A stretch of DNA of 64,000 nucleotides from Mycobacterium sp. D16Q13 (lineage in GTDB: Bacteria; Actinomycetota; Actinomycetes; Mycobacteriales; Mycobacteriaceae). Numbering within the stretch: the stretch's first letter is position 1; each line of letters begins with the position of its first letter. The notes below the pieces were generated by a model. The model saw only the letters and a list, made by a program, of their open reading frames with translations. It searched no databases and was not told the origin of the DNA. Below are positions 49,478 through 58,208 of this stretch, one piece after another. The stretch covers positions 1 to 64,000 of the forward strand of contig NZ_MAEW01000017.1 in assembly GCF_002013375.1 (NCBI RefSeq), given 5' to 3'. Made by a program: the position numbers and the translations under genes.

Positions 49478-49708
49478 AGTTCCTCCTGGCCTAGGCCTGT
49501 TGGGCGAGTCACGCGTCCTTATCGGATAGTCCGCCATAGCCGCCGCGACGCGCGGTAGGCGCGCGCAGTGTCTTTAGCAGCGGATTCATATCGTTCAGGT
49601 GACAGTCCGGGTGCCTTCTTCTGGTCCCGTAGCATCTTAGGCTTTTCTTAATCGACGGCCAAACCTACTGTGATCTGGCCGTTCGGCGTGTCGCGTTGCT
49701 CGGCGTGT

Positions 49709-50659
49709 CTAGCCGTCGCTGCGGCCCTGAACGACCTGCGCACCGTGCACGGGCCCGCTGGCCACCCGGACGGTCCGGCACACACCCGCGCCAGCCAGCT
49801 CGGCGCCCACCTGCACCGCATCCTCGGCCGAGGTGCATAAGAATGCACAGGTAGGGCCAGAACCAGACACGATCCCCGCGAGCGCACCCGCGGACTCCCC
49901 GGCGCGGAGCGTGCGCCGCAGACCGGGGTTGAGGCTGACCGCGGCGGCCTGCAGTTCATTACCCAGCAGCGGCGCCAGCCGCCGCGCGTCGCCGGCGGCG
50001 AGTGCACCGAGTAATTCGTCGGATGCGTCAAGCCGTGGCGGATCGCCGTTCTCGCGCAGCCGGTCAATCTCCCGGAATACATCCGGCGTGGACAATCCGC
50101 CGTCGGCGAAGGCGAACACCCAGTGAAAAACGTTGCGTGCCAACACAGTGGCCAGCTGCTCGCCCCGGCCTGTGCCCAGGGCGGTTCCCCCGTGCAGCGC
50201 GAACGGCACATCGCTGCCGAGCTGAGCGGCCAGGTGATGCAGATCGCGGCGCGGCACACCGGCGCGCCACAGCTCGTTCATCGCGACCAGCACCGCGGCC
50301 GCATCGGCGGATCCGCCCGCCATACCTCCCGCGACCGGGATGTCCTTGTTGATGAAAATAGAGACGTCCGGGGCGCGGCCGACGTGGTCGGCGAAGAGCT
50401 CGACAGCCTGCCAGGCAAGGTTGCGTTCGTCCGTGGGCACCACACCCTCGCCCTGCCCGACGACATCGACGGAGAGCACGTCGGCATCCCGAACCGTGAC
50501 GTCATCGGCCAGCGATACCGCATGGAAAACGGTCGTCAGCTCGTGATAGCCGTCCTCGCGCAGATCTCCGACGGCGAGGTACAGGTTGACCTTGCCGGGC
50601 GCCCGAACGGTCACCGCGCCGGTGGGCACCCAATCGGAGACGGTCTCGGACACGCCCAT
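49709..50659 (-). CDS. ispE: 4-diphosphocytidyl-2-C-methyl-D-erythritol kinase
   Basis: The protein has 316 aa. GHMP-kinase elements: APGKVNLYLAVGDLREDGYHEL at the N-terminus, the ATP loop GGMAGGSADAAAVL (about 103-116) and IVSGSGPTCAFL near the C-terminus. It phosphorylates CDP-ME in the MEP isoprenoid pathway. In M. tuberculosis it follows rpfB-ksgA directly; here it is separated from ksgA by about 7.5 kb. Confidence 0.96.
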   Translation of the reverse strand: MGVSETVSDWVPTGAVTVRAPGKVNLYLAVGDLREDGYHELTTVFHAVSLADDVTVRDADVLSVDVVGQGEGVVPTDERNLAWQAVELFADHVGRAPDVSIFINKDIPVAGGMAGGSADAAAVLVAMNELWRAGVPRRDLHHLAAQLGSDVPFALHGGTALGTGRGEQLATVLARNVFHWVFAFADGGLSTPDVFREIDRLRENGDPPRLDASDELLGALAAGDARRLAPLLGNELQAAAVSLNPGLRRTLRAGESAGALAGIVSGSGPTCAFLCTSAEDAVQVGAELAGAGVCRTVRVASGPVHGAQVVQGRSDG

Positions 50660-50724
50660 GAGGGTACGTTCTGGCGGCGCGTATGGCCGTTACCCGTCAA
50701 ACGACGGGGACATCGCGGCTTTAT

Positions 50725-50738
50725 CTGACTAAAGTCAG
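50725..50738. promoter_or_regulatory. Palindrome CTGACT-AA-AGTCAG before the MarR-GNAT gene
   Basis: Perfect 6-bp arms with a 2-bp centre, 4 bp upstream of ATG 50743. Such a site at the start codon or promoter is typical of autoregulation by MarR proteins. Confidence 0.5.
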
Positions 50739-50742
50739 GTAA

Positions 50743-51663
50743 ATGACAGATGCCCTGGTCGATGGCCTACGCAGCTTCAACAGAACCGTCACGCAACGGA
50801 TAGGCGTCCTCGAGAGCGAATACCTCGCCCGAGACCGCCCGCTGGGGCAATCGCGAGTGCTGTGGGAGATCGGCACCCAGGGCTCAGGGCCTTCGGGGGG
50901 ATGCGATATCCGCGAGCTGCGCGCCCGCCTGAGCCTGGACTCTGGATATCTCAGCAGATTGTTGCGGGCACTGGAAGGCGGCGGACTGATCGAGGTGAGC
51001 ACCGCGGACGGCGATACCCGGGTGCGCACCGCGCGCCTCACCGGCGCCGGCCGCGCCGAACTGTCCGAGCTCGATCGCCGCTCCGATGACCTGGCACGGT
51101 CGATCCTGGAACCGCTCAGCATCAACCAGCGGCAACGGCTCGCCGACGCCATGGCCGAGGTCGAACGGCTCTTCGTGGCCTCGCAGGTTCAGATCGCCAT
51201 CATGGACACCCGCTCACCCGAGGCCCGGTACTGCATTCGTGCCTATTTTGAGGAGATTGCCGCCCGGCTCGAAAACGGGTTCGACCCGGCGCTGGCCCTG
51301 CCCGCCGGCGATGCCGAACTCTCCGCCCCCGCCGGAATGCTGCTCGTCGCCACCCTGCACGAGGAGCCCGTCGGCTGCGGCGGGCTGAAGCTGCTCAGGA
51401 ACGCCGACGAGATCATCGAAGCGGCCGAGGTCAAACGGGTATGGATCTCTCCCGATGTCCGCGGCATGGGGCTTGGGAAACGAATTCTCGCCGAGCTGGA
51501 GCGGCGAGCGATGACGCACGGCGCGCGCACGATTCGCCTGGACACCAATCGGGCACTCACCGAGGCGATCGCGATGTACCGCTCCGCGGGTTATGGCGAG
51601 GTCGCCGCGTTCAACGACGAGAAGTACGCACACCACTGGTTCGAGAAGCACCTCGACACCTAA
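50743..51663 (+). CDS. MarR-GNAT fusion protein
   Basis: The protein has 306 aa. The N-terminal half (about 1-145) is a MarR winged helix: IRELRARLSLDSGYLSRLLRALEGGGLIEVSTADGDTRVRTARLT. The C-terminal half (about 155-306) is a GNAT acetyltransferase with the acetyl-CoA loop VRGMGLGKRILAELERRA and LDTNRALTEAIAMYRSAGYGEV. Such fusions are common in actinobacteria. It ends 4 bp over the TetR stop. Confidence 0.9.
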   Translation: MTDALVDGLRSFNRTVTQRIGVLESEYLARDRPLGQSRVLWEIGTQGSGPSGGCDIRELRARLSLDSGYLSRLLRALEGGGLIEVSTADGDTRVRTARLTGAGRAELSELDRRSDDLARSILEPLSINQRQRLADAMAEVERLFVASQVQIAIMDTRSPEARYCIRAYFEEIAARLENGFDPALALPAGDAELSAPAGMLLVATLHEEPVGCGGLKLLRNADEIIEAAEVKRVWISPDVRGMGLGKRILAELERRAMTHGARTIRLDTNRALTEAIAMYRSAGYGEVAAFNDEKYAHHWFEKHLDT

Positions 51664-52322
51664 AGCGTTTTCGCGGCCCCGATGCACGTGGCGGTCAGCA
51701 GCCGCGTGAGCGTGCTGCCGAAATCGGTGTCCCAATCCTCCGGAAAGCCCGGCTCTTCGCCGAAATCGTGCTCGAGACCCTCGGGTGGATGAGTGAACTG
51801 CCACAGCATCCCGGCGAGCGCGAAGGCCGACGTGACGATGTCGAGCGCACCCTTGCGGTCGATCTGCGGCACCGCACGTTCAATCGCGTCGACGATTGTC
51901 ATCGCAGCTGCCTGGTTGGCACGCTGGGCCTCACGAACATGGCCGAGTTCCACCTCGTGCTCAAGGTGCAGATATTGACTGCCCAGCAGATCGCAGAACA
52001 ACGGCGCCGCGATCAGAGAACTCGACAGCACGGCACCGACGTCCGCGGGCGACCGCTCGTGCGAGCCGTCCAATGCCGAGCAGACGGACTCGGCGAGCGC
52101 GGCCATACCCTCCGTCGAGAGCCTCAGCAGCACCTCTTTATGGGAGCTGAAGTAGCGGCGCACCGCGGAGTGATGAACACCCGCCCGATGGGCCAAACCC
52201 GTGAGAGTGACCGACGCGACACCGGATTCCAACGCCAACGAACGCGCGGCTTCCACGATCGTTGCCGCACGTTGACGCTTGTTCTCCTCAGAACGTGCGC
52301 GCCGGAAACCCAGGTGTGTCAT
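51660..52322 (-). CDS. TetR-family regulator of the MmpS-MmpL pair
   Basis: The protein is 220 aa from ATG 52322; a longer frame starts at 52361. HTH: ATIVEAARSLALESGVASVTLTGLAHRAGVHHSAVRRYFSSHKEVLL, close to the TetR regulators that control MmpL5-like exporters in M. abscessus. It is divergent from mmpS-mmpL, with palindromes in the 164-bp gap, so it is probably their repressor. Loss of such regulators in M. abscessus raises exporter expression and drug resistance; whether this one does is unknown. Confidence 0.85.
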   Translation of the reverse strand: MTHLGFRRARSEENKRQRAATIVEAARSLALESGVASVTLTGLAHRAGVHHSAVRRYFSSHKEVLLRLSTEGMAALAESVCSALDGSHERSPADVGAVLSSSLIAAPLFCDLLGSQYLHLEHEVELGHVREAQRANQAAAMTIVDAIERAVPQIDRKGALDIVTSAFALAGMLWQFTHPPEGLEHDFGEEPGFPEDWDTDFGSTLTRLLTATCIGAAKTL

Positions 52323-52333
52323 CCATCTCAAGA

Positions 52334-52406
52334 TAACGCACGGCGTGTGACTTGCGGGCACACCTACCCGCTGGTAGGTTGCCTGTAACGCACACGCTAT
52401 GCGTTA
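52334..52406. promoter_or_regulatory. TetR operator region between tetR and mmpS
   Basis: ACCTACC-CGCT-GGTAGGT (52362-52379) is a perfect 18-bp palindrome with 7-bp arms. TAACGCA (52386-52392) and TGCGTTA (52400-52406) form a second inverted repeat with a 7-bp spacer, and a third TAACGCA is at 52334-52340. Either could be the TetR site. Confidence 0.55.
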
Positions 52407-52486
52407 TGCGCGAAGGCTTCATACATTGTCCGGTAATCGATCTGGTCGGCAGCAACGGGTGAAGGGGTCCTGCGATTCTCAGCGCA

Positions 52487-52909
52487 TTGAAGCGGGCGTG
52501 GATCCCGGTGGTGATGGTGCTGGTGCTCGCCATCGCAGGCTTCGCGGTATGGCGGATTCGCGGCATTTTCGGCTCTCATCAGCTGCCCACCTACGCCGGC
52601 AGCATGACCGACGACAAAAACAACTCCAAGCCCAAGCATGTGGTCTACGACATCTTCGGCCCGCCCGGAACCATCGCGGACATCAACTACATCGACAAGG
52701 AAGGGGAGCCCCACCAGATCAACGGGGCGACGCTACCGTGGTCGATTGAGATCGTCACGACGGCACCGTCGATGACGGGAAACATCCTGGCTCAAGCCCG
52801 CAATGCTGATGGGCTGGGCTGCCGCATCACGGCCAACGGCGAAGTAAAAGACGAGAGGTATACCAACGAGGTGAGCGCCTACGTCTACTGCTTTGTGAAG
52901 TCCGCATGA
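52487..52909 (+). CDS. MmpS-family membrane protein
   Basis: The protein is 140 aa from TTG 52487. One N-terminal helix (WIPVVMVLVLAIAGFAVWRI), then the MmpS domain: HVVYDIFGPPGTIADINYIDKEGEPHQI and YTNEVSAYVYCFVKSA at the end, with Cys residues for a disulfide. The start is unusual: an ATT at 52475 has AAGGGG 7 nt upstream and would place the first residue where Met stands in known MmpS proteins. It is coupled to mmpL (4-nt overlap). Confidence 0.9.
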   Translation: MKRAWIPVVMVLVLAIAGFAVWRIRGIFGSHQLPTYAGSMTDDKNNSKPKHVVYDIFGPPGTIADINYIDKEGEPHQINGATLPWSIEIVTTAPSMTGNILAQARNADGLGCRITANGEVKDERYTNEVSAYVYCFVKSA

Positions 52910-55845
52910 GCGGGGCACACGCCAACGGCGAGCCCACCTTCATCGCTAAATGGATTCGGCGCCTGTCGATCCCCATCGTCATCGGCTGGGTGGCGGTTGT
53001 CGTCATCCTCGCCCTTTCCGCTCCCCAGCTGGAACAGGTGGCTCAAGCGAACACCGTTTCGCTGAGCCCAAACGACGCGCCGTCCATGAAGGCGATGAAG
53101 GACATGGGGCGGCTCTTCCAAGAGTCGGACTCCAACAGCGCCGCCATGATCGTGCTGGAGGGCGACCAACCGCTGGGCCCTGGCTCGCACAAGTTCTACG
53201 ACGAGATGGTGTCGCAGCTGCGCGCCGACACCAAACATGTCCAGCACGTCCAGGACTTCTGGGGTGATCCCCTCACCGAGTCCGGTGCGCAAAGCACTGA
53301 CGGCAAGGCCGCCTACGTTCAGCTGAACCTCGCCGGCGATATGGGCGAGACGCTCGCGAACGAATCGATCGAGTCCGTGCGCAGCGTCATCAAGAAACTG
53401 ACGACGGATGAGCACGGCAACGCGAAGCCGATGCCGGACGGGCTCAAGGTCTATGTCACCGGCCCCGCCGCGCTGCAGACCGACCTGGCCCATGCCGGCG
53501 ACAGCAGCATGATCAAGATCACCGGACTGACCTTCATCGTCATCATCGTGATGCTGCTGTTCTTCTACCGGTCGATCTTCACCGTGTTGATGGTGCTCCT
53601 TATGGTGGGCGTCCAGTTGGGTGCCGCACGCGGAATGATCTCGGTGCTCGGCGACAACCACATCATCGGACTGTCCACCTTCGCGGTGAATCTCCTTGTG
53701 GTGCTAGTCATCGCGGCGGGAACCGACTACGCCATCTTCCTGATCGGTCGCTATCAAGAAGCCCGCGTCAATGGGCTGGATCGCGAAGCGGCCTACTACG
53801 AGATGTTCCATGGCACGGCGCATGTCATCGTGGGCACGGGATCGACGATCGCCGGCGCCATGTACTGCCTGAGCTTCACGCGCATGCCGTACTTCCAGAC
53901 CATGGGCGTCCCCTGTGCCGTGGCGGTTCTGACCGCCGTGGCCGTCGCCCTCACCCTGGGACCGGCGCTGATCACCATCGGAAGCCGCTTTGGGCTCTTC
54001 GAACCCAAGCGCGCCATGCGAATTCGCACCTGGCGTCGCATCGGCGCCGCGATCGTGCGCTGGCCCGGACCGATCCTGGCCGCCTCGATGGCGATCGCCA
54101 TCATCGGTCTGGCCGCACTTCCCGGCTACCAGACCAGCTACGACGACAAGAAGTACATCCCCAAGGACATTCCCGCGAATCAGGGCTTCCAGGCCGCCGA
54201 CCGGCACTTCGACCCGGCCCGGATGAACCCGGAGATGCTGGTGTTGGAATCCGATCACGATATGCGGAACTCCGCGGACTTCCTGGTCATCGACAAGCTC
54301 GCCAAGGCCGTCTACAAGGTGCCGGGTATCGCACGCGTGCAAGCAATTACCCGCCCCCAGGGCACCCCGATCGAACATAGCTCCATCCCCTTCCTTATCA
54401 GCGCCCAAGGCGTCGGCCAGATTCAGAACCTGAAGCTGATGAAGGACCGGATGGCCGATATGAAGGTCCAAGCCGACCAAATGGGCGTCATGGTCGCCAC
54501 CATGAAAAAGATGCTGGCCAACATGACCGAGCTCACCTCAGTGATGCACCAGATGATCGGCGACATGCATCACCTGCAGGGCACCATCCACGACATGCGG
54601 GACAGCCTCGAGAACTTCGACGACTTCTTCCGCCCCATCAAGAACTACTTCTACTGGGAGAAGCACTGCTTCGATATCCCGATCTGTCAGGCGTTCCGAT
54701 CGATCTTCGAGGTGCTCGACAAGATCGACGAGCTCACCGAGAACATGGACGGCATGGTCGTCTCCATGGACAAGATGGACGTCATCATGCCCCAGATGGT
54801 GGCGGACATGCGGGACATGATCCCGCTCATGGAATCGATGCAGACCATGATGCTGACGATGCACAGCACCATGGCGGGCATGTACGACCTGCAGGACGAG
54901 ACGAGCAAGGACTCGACCGCCATGGGACGGGCCTTCGACAAGGCCAAGAACGACGATTCGTTCTACCTGCCGCCGGAGATCTTCGACAATCCGGATTTCA
55001 AACGCGGTCTCAAGATGTTCTTGTCCCCCGACGGCAAGACGCTGCGGATGATCATCTCGCATCGCGGTGATCCCACGTCGCCCGAAGGCCTTTCGCATAT
55101 CGAACCCATCAAGCTGGCCGCGATCGAAGCCGTCAAGGGCACCCCCCTCGAGGACGCCAAGATCGAACTAGGCGGCACCGCAGCGACATTCAAGGACATG
55201 TCCGACGGCGCCCGTTACGACCTGATGATCGCCGGTATCTCCGCGCTGTGCCTGATCTTCCTGATCATGCTGCTCATCACGCGTAGCTTCGTGGCCTCGC
55301 TGGTGATCGTCGGCACCGTACTGCTCTCCCTGGGCGCGTCATTCGGCTTGTCGGTTATCATCTGGCAGTACATCCTGGGCCAGGAATTGCACTGGATGGT
55401 CATGCAGATGGCGATCATCGTGCTGCTCGCCGTGGGCTCCGACTACAACCTGCTACTGGTCTCCCGACTCAAGGAAGAACTGCCGGGTGGCTTGAAGACG
55501 GGCATGATTCGGGCGATGGGCGGTACCGGCAGTGTGGTGACCTCCGCCGGCCTGGTCTTCGCCTTCACCATGATGGCCATGGCCATCAGCGACCTGACCA
55601 TCATCGGCCAGGTGGGTACCACCATCGGCCTGGGCCTGCTCTTCGACACCCTCGTGGTGCGGTCGTTCATGACACCGGCCATCGCGACCCTGCTGGGCCG
55701 CTGGTTCTGGTGGCCGCTGAACGTGCGCACCCGGCCGCTGCCACCGCCGAGAACACCGCAGCCGGCGACAGACGTACCGCCGCCCCCGGCGCCGGCCGGT
55801 GCGGGACCAGACCCGTCTTCGGAGTTCCCCAGACACGCGTACTAA
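52906..55845 (+). CDS. MmpL-family RND transporter (MmpL5-like)
   Basis: The protein has 979 aa. Two RND modules: helix 1 at about 20-40, a porter domain, helices about 190-360 with the conserved GTDYAIFLIGRYQEA motif, then a second half with the GSDYNLLLVSRLKEE motif at about 850. A long methionine-rich, coiled-coil insertion (about 505-680, with repeated MKxMM/MxxM patterns) is typical of MmpL4/5 proteins. MmpS-MmpL5 pairs export siderophores and drugs. C-terminal tail is Pro-rich. Confidence 0.93.
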   Translation: MSGAHANGEPTFIAKWIRRLSIPIVIGWVAVVVILALSAPQLEQVAQANTVSLSPNDAPSMKAMKDMGRLFQESDSNSAAMIVLEGDQPLGPGSHKFYDEMVSQLRADTKHVQHVQDFWGDPLTESGAQSTDGKAAYVQLNLAGDMGETLANESIESVRSVIKKLTTDEHGNAKPMPDGLKVYVTGPAALQTDLAHAGDSSMIKITGLTFIVIIVMLLFFYRSIFTVLMVLLMVGVQLGAARGMISVLGDNHIIGLSTFAVNLLVVLVIAAGTDYAIFLIGRYQEARVNGLDREAAYYEMFHGTAHVIVGTGSTIAGAMYCLSFTRMPYFQTMGVPCAVAVLTAVAVALTLGPALITIGSRFGLFEPKRAMRIRTWRRIGAAIVRWPGPILAASMAIAIIGLAALPGYQTSYDDKKYIPKDIPANQGFQAADRHFDPARMNPEMLVLESDHDMRNSADFLVIDKLAKAVYKVPGIARVQAITRPQGTPIEHSSIPFLISAQGVGQIQNLKLMKDRMADMKVQADQMGVMVATMKKMLANMTELTSVMHQMIGDMHHLQGTIHDMRDSLENFDDFFRPIKNYFYWEKHCFDIPICQAFRSIFEVLDKIDELTENMDGMVVSMDKMDVIMPQMVADMRDMIPLMESMQTMMLTMHSTMAGMYDLQDETSKDSTAMGRAFDKAKNDDSFYLPPEIFDNPDFKRGLKMFLSPDGKTLRMIISHRGDPTSPEGLSHIEPIKLAAIEAVKGTPLEDAKIELGGTAATFKDMSDGARYDLMIAGISALCLIFLIMLLITRSFVASLVIVGTVLLSLGASFGLSVIIWQYILGQELHWMVMQMAIIVLLAVGSDYNLLLVSRLKEELPGGLKTGMIRAMGGTGSVVTSAGLVFAFTMMAMAISDLTIIGQVGTTIGLGLLFDTLVVRSFMTPAIATLLGRWFWWPLNVRTRPLPPPRTPQPATDVPPPPAPAGAGPDPSSEFPRHAY

Positions 55846-55891
55846 GCCGAAATCCGCCACTACGCTGCGCGACTCATGACACCCTCGGTAC

Positions 55892-56701
55892 ATGCCTGCA
55901 CCGGGTGGCGACTTCAACGGCTACGTCATCGACTCCCTTGCGGGCCGTGGCGGGACGGCACAGGTCTACCTCGCACACCGTGACGATGACGAGGGCGGGG
56001 TTACGGTCGCGCTGAAGGTGCTGGATCCACGGCATCGAAATCCGGAGAACATCGACCGATTGCACCGAGAATTCGAATTGGCCCAACGGTTCTCACATCC
56101 CCGCATCATCACGGTCTACGAACGCGGTGAGGACTGGCTGGCCATGGAGGCGCTCACCGGCGGCTCGGCGAATGACTTGGTGGGCACGGATCAGAGCTGG
56201 ATCATGCCCATCAAACTGTCTGCCCTGCAACAGATCGCCGGAGCGCTCGACTACATCCACGAAGCCCAGGTGGTGCATTGCGATGTGAAGCCGTCCAACA
56301 TCATGCGCAGGCACTCGGGTAGCGCCGTACTCACCGATTTCGGCATCGCCCAAGAGCTCGTCTTCGCGGACGGACCGCGCCGGCCCGTCGTGCAAACCTC
56401 GCTGCCCTACGCCGCGCCCGAGGTGCTGCGCGGGCAACCTGTGACGGCGGCCACCGATCAATACGCGCTGGCCTGCACCGCGGTTGAGCTATTCGACGGC
56501 AAACCCCCGTTCACGGCACGCACCGCGATGAAGCTCGCCGACCTGCATCTCAACGCCACACCCTGGCCTATTTCGTACCGCCATAAGCACATCCCACGGG
56601 CTTTCGATTCCATCGTCGCCAAGGCCATGGCCAAGGATCCGTTAAACCGCTATCCGACATGTACGGAGTTCATAACACTTTTGACACACGCGATGACCTA
56701 A
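55892..56701 (+). CDS. Soluble Ser/Thr protein kinase
   Basis: The protein has 269 aa and is a kinase domain only, without a membrane helix. Glycine-rich loop GRGGTAQVYLAHRD, Lys in TVALKVLD, catalytic loop HCDVKPSNIM, DFG in LTDFGIAQE, and APE in YAAPEVL. The catalytic HRD is HCD, losing the Arg that binds the activation-loop phosphate, so activation may not need that phosphorylation. It is 46 bp after mmpL, and the target is unknown. Confidence 0.88.
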   Translation: MPAPGGDFNGYVIDSLAGRGGTAQVYLAHRDDDEGGVTVALKVLDPRHRNPENIDRLHREFELAQRFSHPRIITVYERGEDWLAMEALTGGSANDLVGTDQSWIMPIKLSALQQIAGALDYIHEAQVVHCDVKPSNIMRRHSGSAVLTDFGIAQELVFADGPRRPVVQTSLPYAAPEVLRGQPVTAATDQYALACTAVELFDGKPPFTARTAMKLADLHLNATPWPISYRHKHIPRAFDSIVAKAMAKDPLNRYPTCTEFITLLTHAMT

Positions 56702-56720
56702 TCCCCGGTACCGTCGCCCC

Positions 56721-58205
56721 ATGGCATCTCCAGCTAATTACGATACGTCGGGCCTCGCGCGTGAGGACGAGGGATATCACAAGGGTCTGAAGAACCGCCA
56801 AGTCCAGATGATCGGCATCGGCGGTGCCATCGGCACGGGTCTGTTCATGGGGGCCGGAAAACGTTTACACGAAGCCGGACCAAGCCTGTGGCTCGTGTAC
56901 GCCGTCTGCGGCGTGTTCGTCTTCTTCATGCTGCGCGCTCTGGGCGAGCTGGTACTGCACCGCCCGTCTTCAGGTTCCTTCGTGTCGTATGCGCGCGAAT
57001 TCCTCGGGGAGAAGGCGGCTTACGTCGCCGGATGGATGTACTTCGTCAACTGGGCGGCCACCTCGATCGTGGATGTCACCGCCATTGCCCTCTACATGCA
57101 CTACTGGGGCAGCTTCAAGGCCATCCCGCAGTGGACCATCGCGCTGATCGCCCTGGTCATCGTGCTCACCCTGAACATGATCAGCGTCAAGCTGTTCGGC
57201 GAGATGGAGTTCTGGGCCGCACTCATCAAAGTCGTTGCATTGGTGGCCTTCCTGATTGTCGGCATTGTGTTCTTGGCGGGGCGGTTCACCGTCGAGGGCG
57301 CCACCACCGGACCCTCGATACTCGCCGACAACGGCGGGCTCTTCCCCACCGGATTACTGGCCCTTGTGGTGGTCACCTCCGGGGTGGTCTTTGCCTATGC
57401 CTCAGTGGAACTGGTGGGCACCGCAGCGGGCGAGACGGAAAATCCCGAGAAGGTCATGCCGAAGGCCATCAACGCCGTGATCGTCCGCATCGCCGTGTTC
57501 TATGTCGGCTCATTGATTCTGCTGGCGCTGCTGCTCCCGTACACCCTCTACAAGGAGGGCGAGAGCCCGTTCGTGACGTTCTTTTCCCGGGTGGGCCTGC
57601 CGTACGCCGGTGACATCATGAACTTCGTGGTGCTTACCGCCGCGCTGTCGAGCCTCAACGCTGGCCTCTACAGCACCGGCCGCATTCTGCGATCCATGTC
57701 GATGAACGGCAGCGCACCACAGCTGTTGTCCCGCATGACATCCAACGGCGTTCCCTTTGCCGGCATCGCGCTCACCGCATGCTTCACCGTGGTCGGCGTC
57801 TTCATGAACATGGTGATCCCGGCCAAAGCATTCGAGACCGCCCTGGATGTGGCCGCGCTCGGCATCATCGCCTCGTGGGCCACCATCGTCATCTGTCAGC
57901 TACGGCTCTACCAATGGTCGCAACGCGGCATCCTTCGGCGCGGCAAGTTCCAGATGCCCGGGGCCCCCTACACCGGATACGCGACGCTGGTCTTCCTGGT
58001 GCTGGTGCTGGCGCTCATGTGTTACGAAAACTATTGGAATCTGGTGGCTCTGGCGATCTTCACGCCGCTGCTCACCATCGGCTGGTACCTGTCCAGGGAA
58101 CGAGTCATGCAGCTGGCACGTGAGCGAGTCGGCTATACCGGGCAGTATCCGGTGATCGCGGAGACTCCGATGATGGACGACCCGCCCAACCTCGGTGACA
58201 AGTAG
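56721..58205 (+). CDS. Amino-acid permease (APC, CycA/GabP-like)
   Basis: The protein has 494 aa with about 12 helices. The N-terminal KNRQVQMIGIGGAIGTGLFMGAGKRL is the APC signature (amine-binding helix I), and LGELVLHRPSSGSFVSYAREFLGEKAAYVAGWMYFVNWA, SLNAGLYSTGRIL and the C-terminal YEN follow the CycA (D-Ser/Ala/Gly) and related lines. Substrate is one or more neutral amino acids; this is family inference. It ends 3 bp from the convergent ksgA stop. Confidence 0.9.
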   Translation: MASPANYDTSGLAREDEGYHKGLKNRQVQMIGIGGAIGTGLFMGAGKRLHEAGPSLWLVYAVCGVFVFFMLRALGELVLHRPSSGSFVSYAREFLGEKAAYVAGWMYFVNWAATSIVDVTAIALYMHYWGSFKAIPQWTIALIALVIVLTLNMISVKLFGEMEFWAALIKVVALVAFLIVGIVFLAGRFTVEGATTGPSILADNGGLFPTGLLALVVVTSGVVFAYASVELVGTAAGETENPEKVMPKAINAVIVRIAVFYVGSLILLALLLPYTLYKEGESPFVTFFSRVGLPYAGDIMNFVVLTAALSSLNAGLYSTGRILRSMSMNGSAPQLLSRMTSNGVPFAGIALTACFTVVGVFMNMVIPAKAFETALDVAALGIIASWATIVICQLRLYQWSQRGILRRGKFQMPGAPYTGYATLVFLVLVLALMCYENYWNLVALAIFTPLLTIGWYLSRERVMQLARERVGYTGQYPVIAETPMMDDPPNLGDK

Positions 58206-58208
58206 AAC

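Noticed and set aside
54538..55098. Histidine-rich antisense frame opposite the Met-rich mmpL insertion
   Set aside because: His-rich (H/V/L) composition is the reverse reading of the Met/Asp/Gly-rich coiled coil; no start signal.
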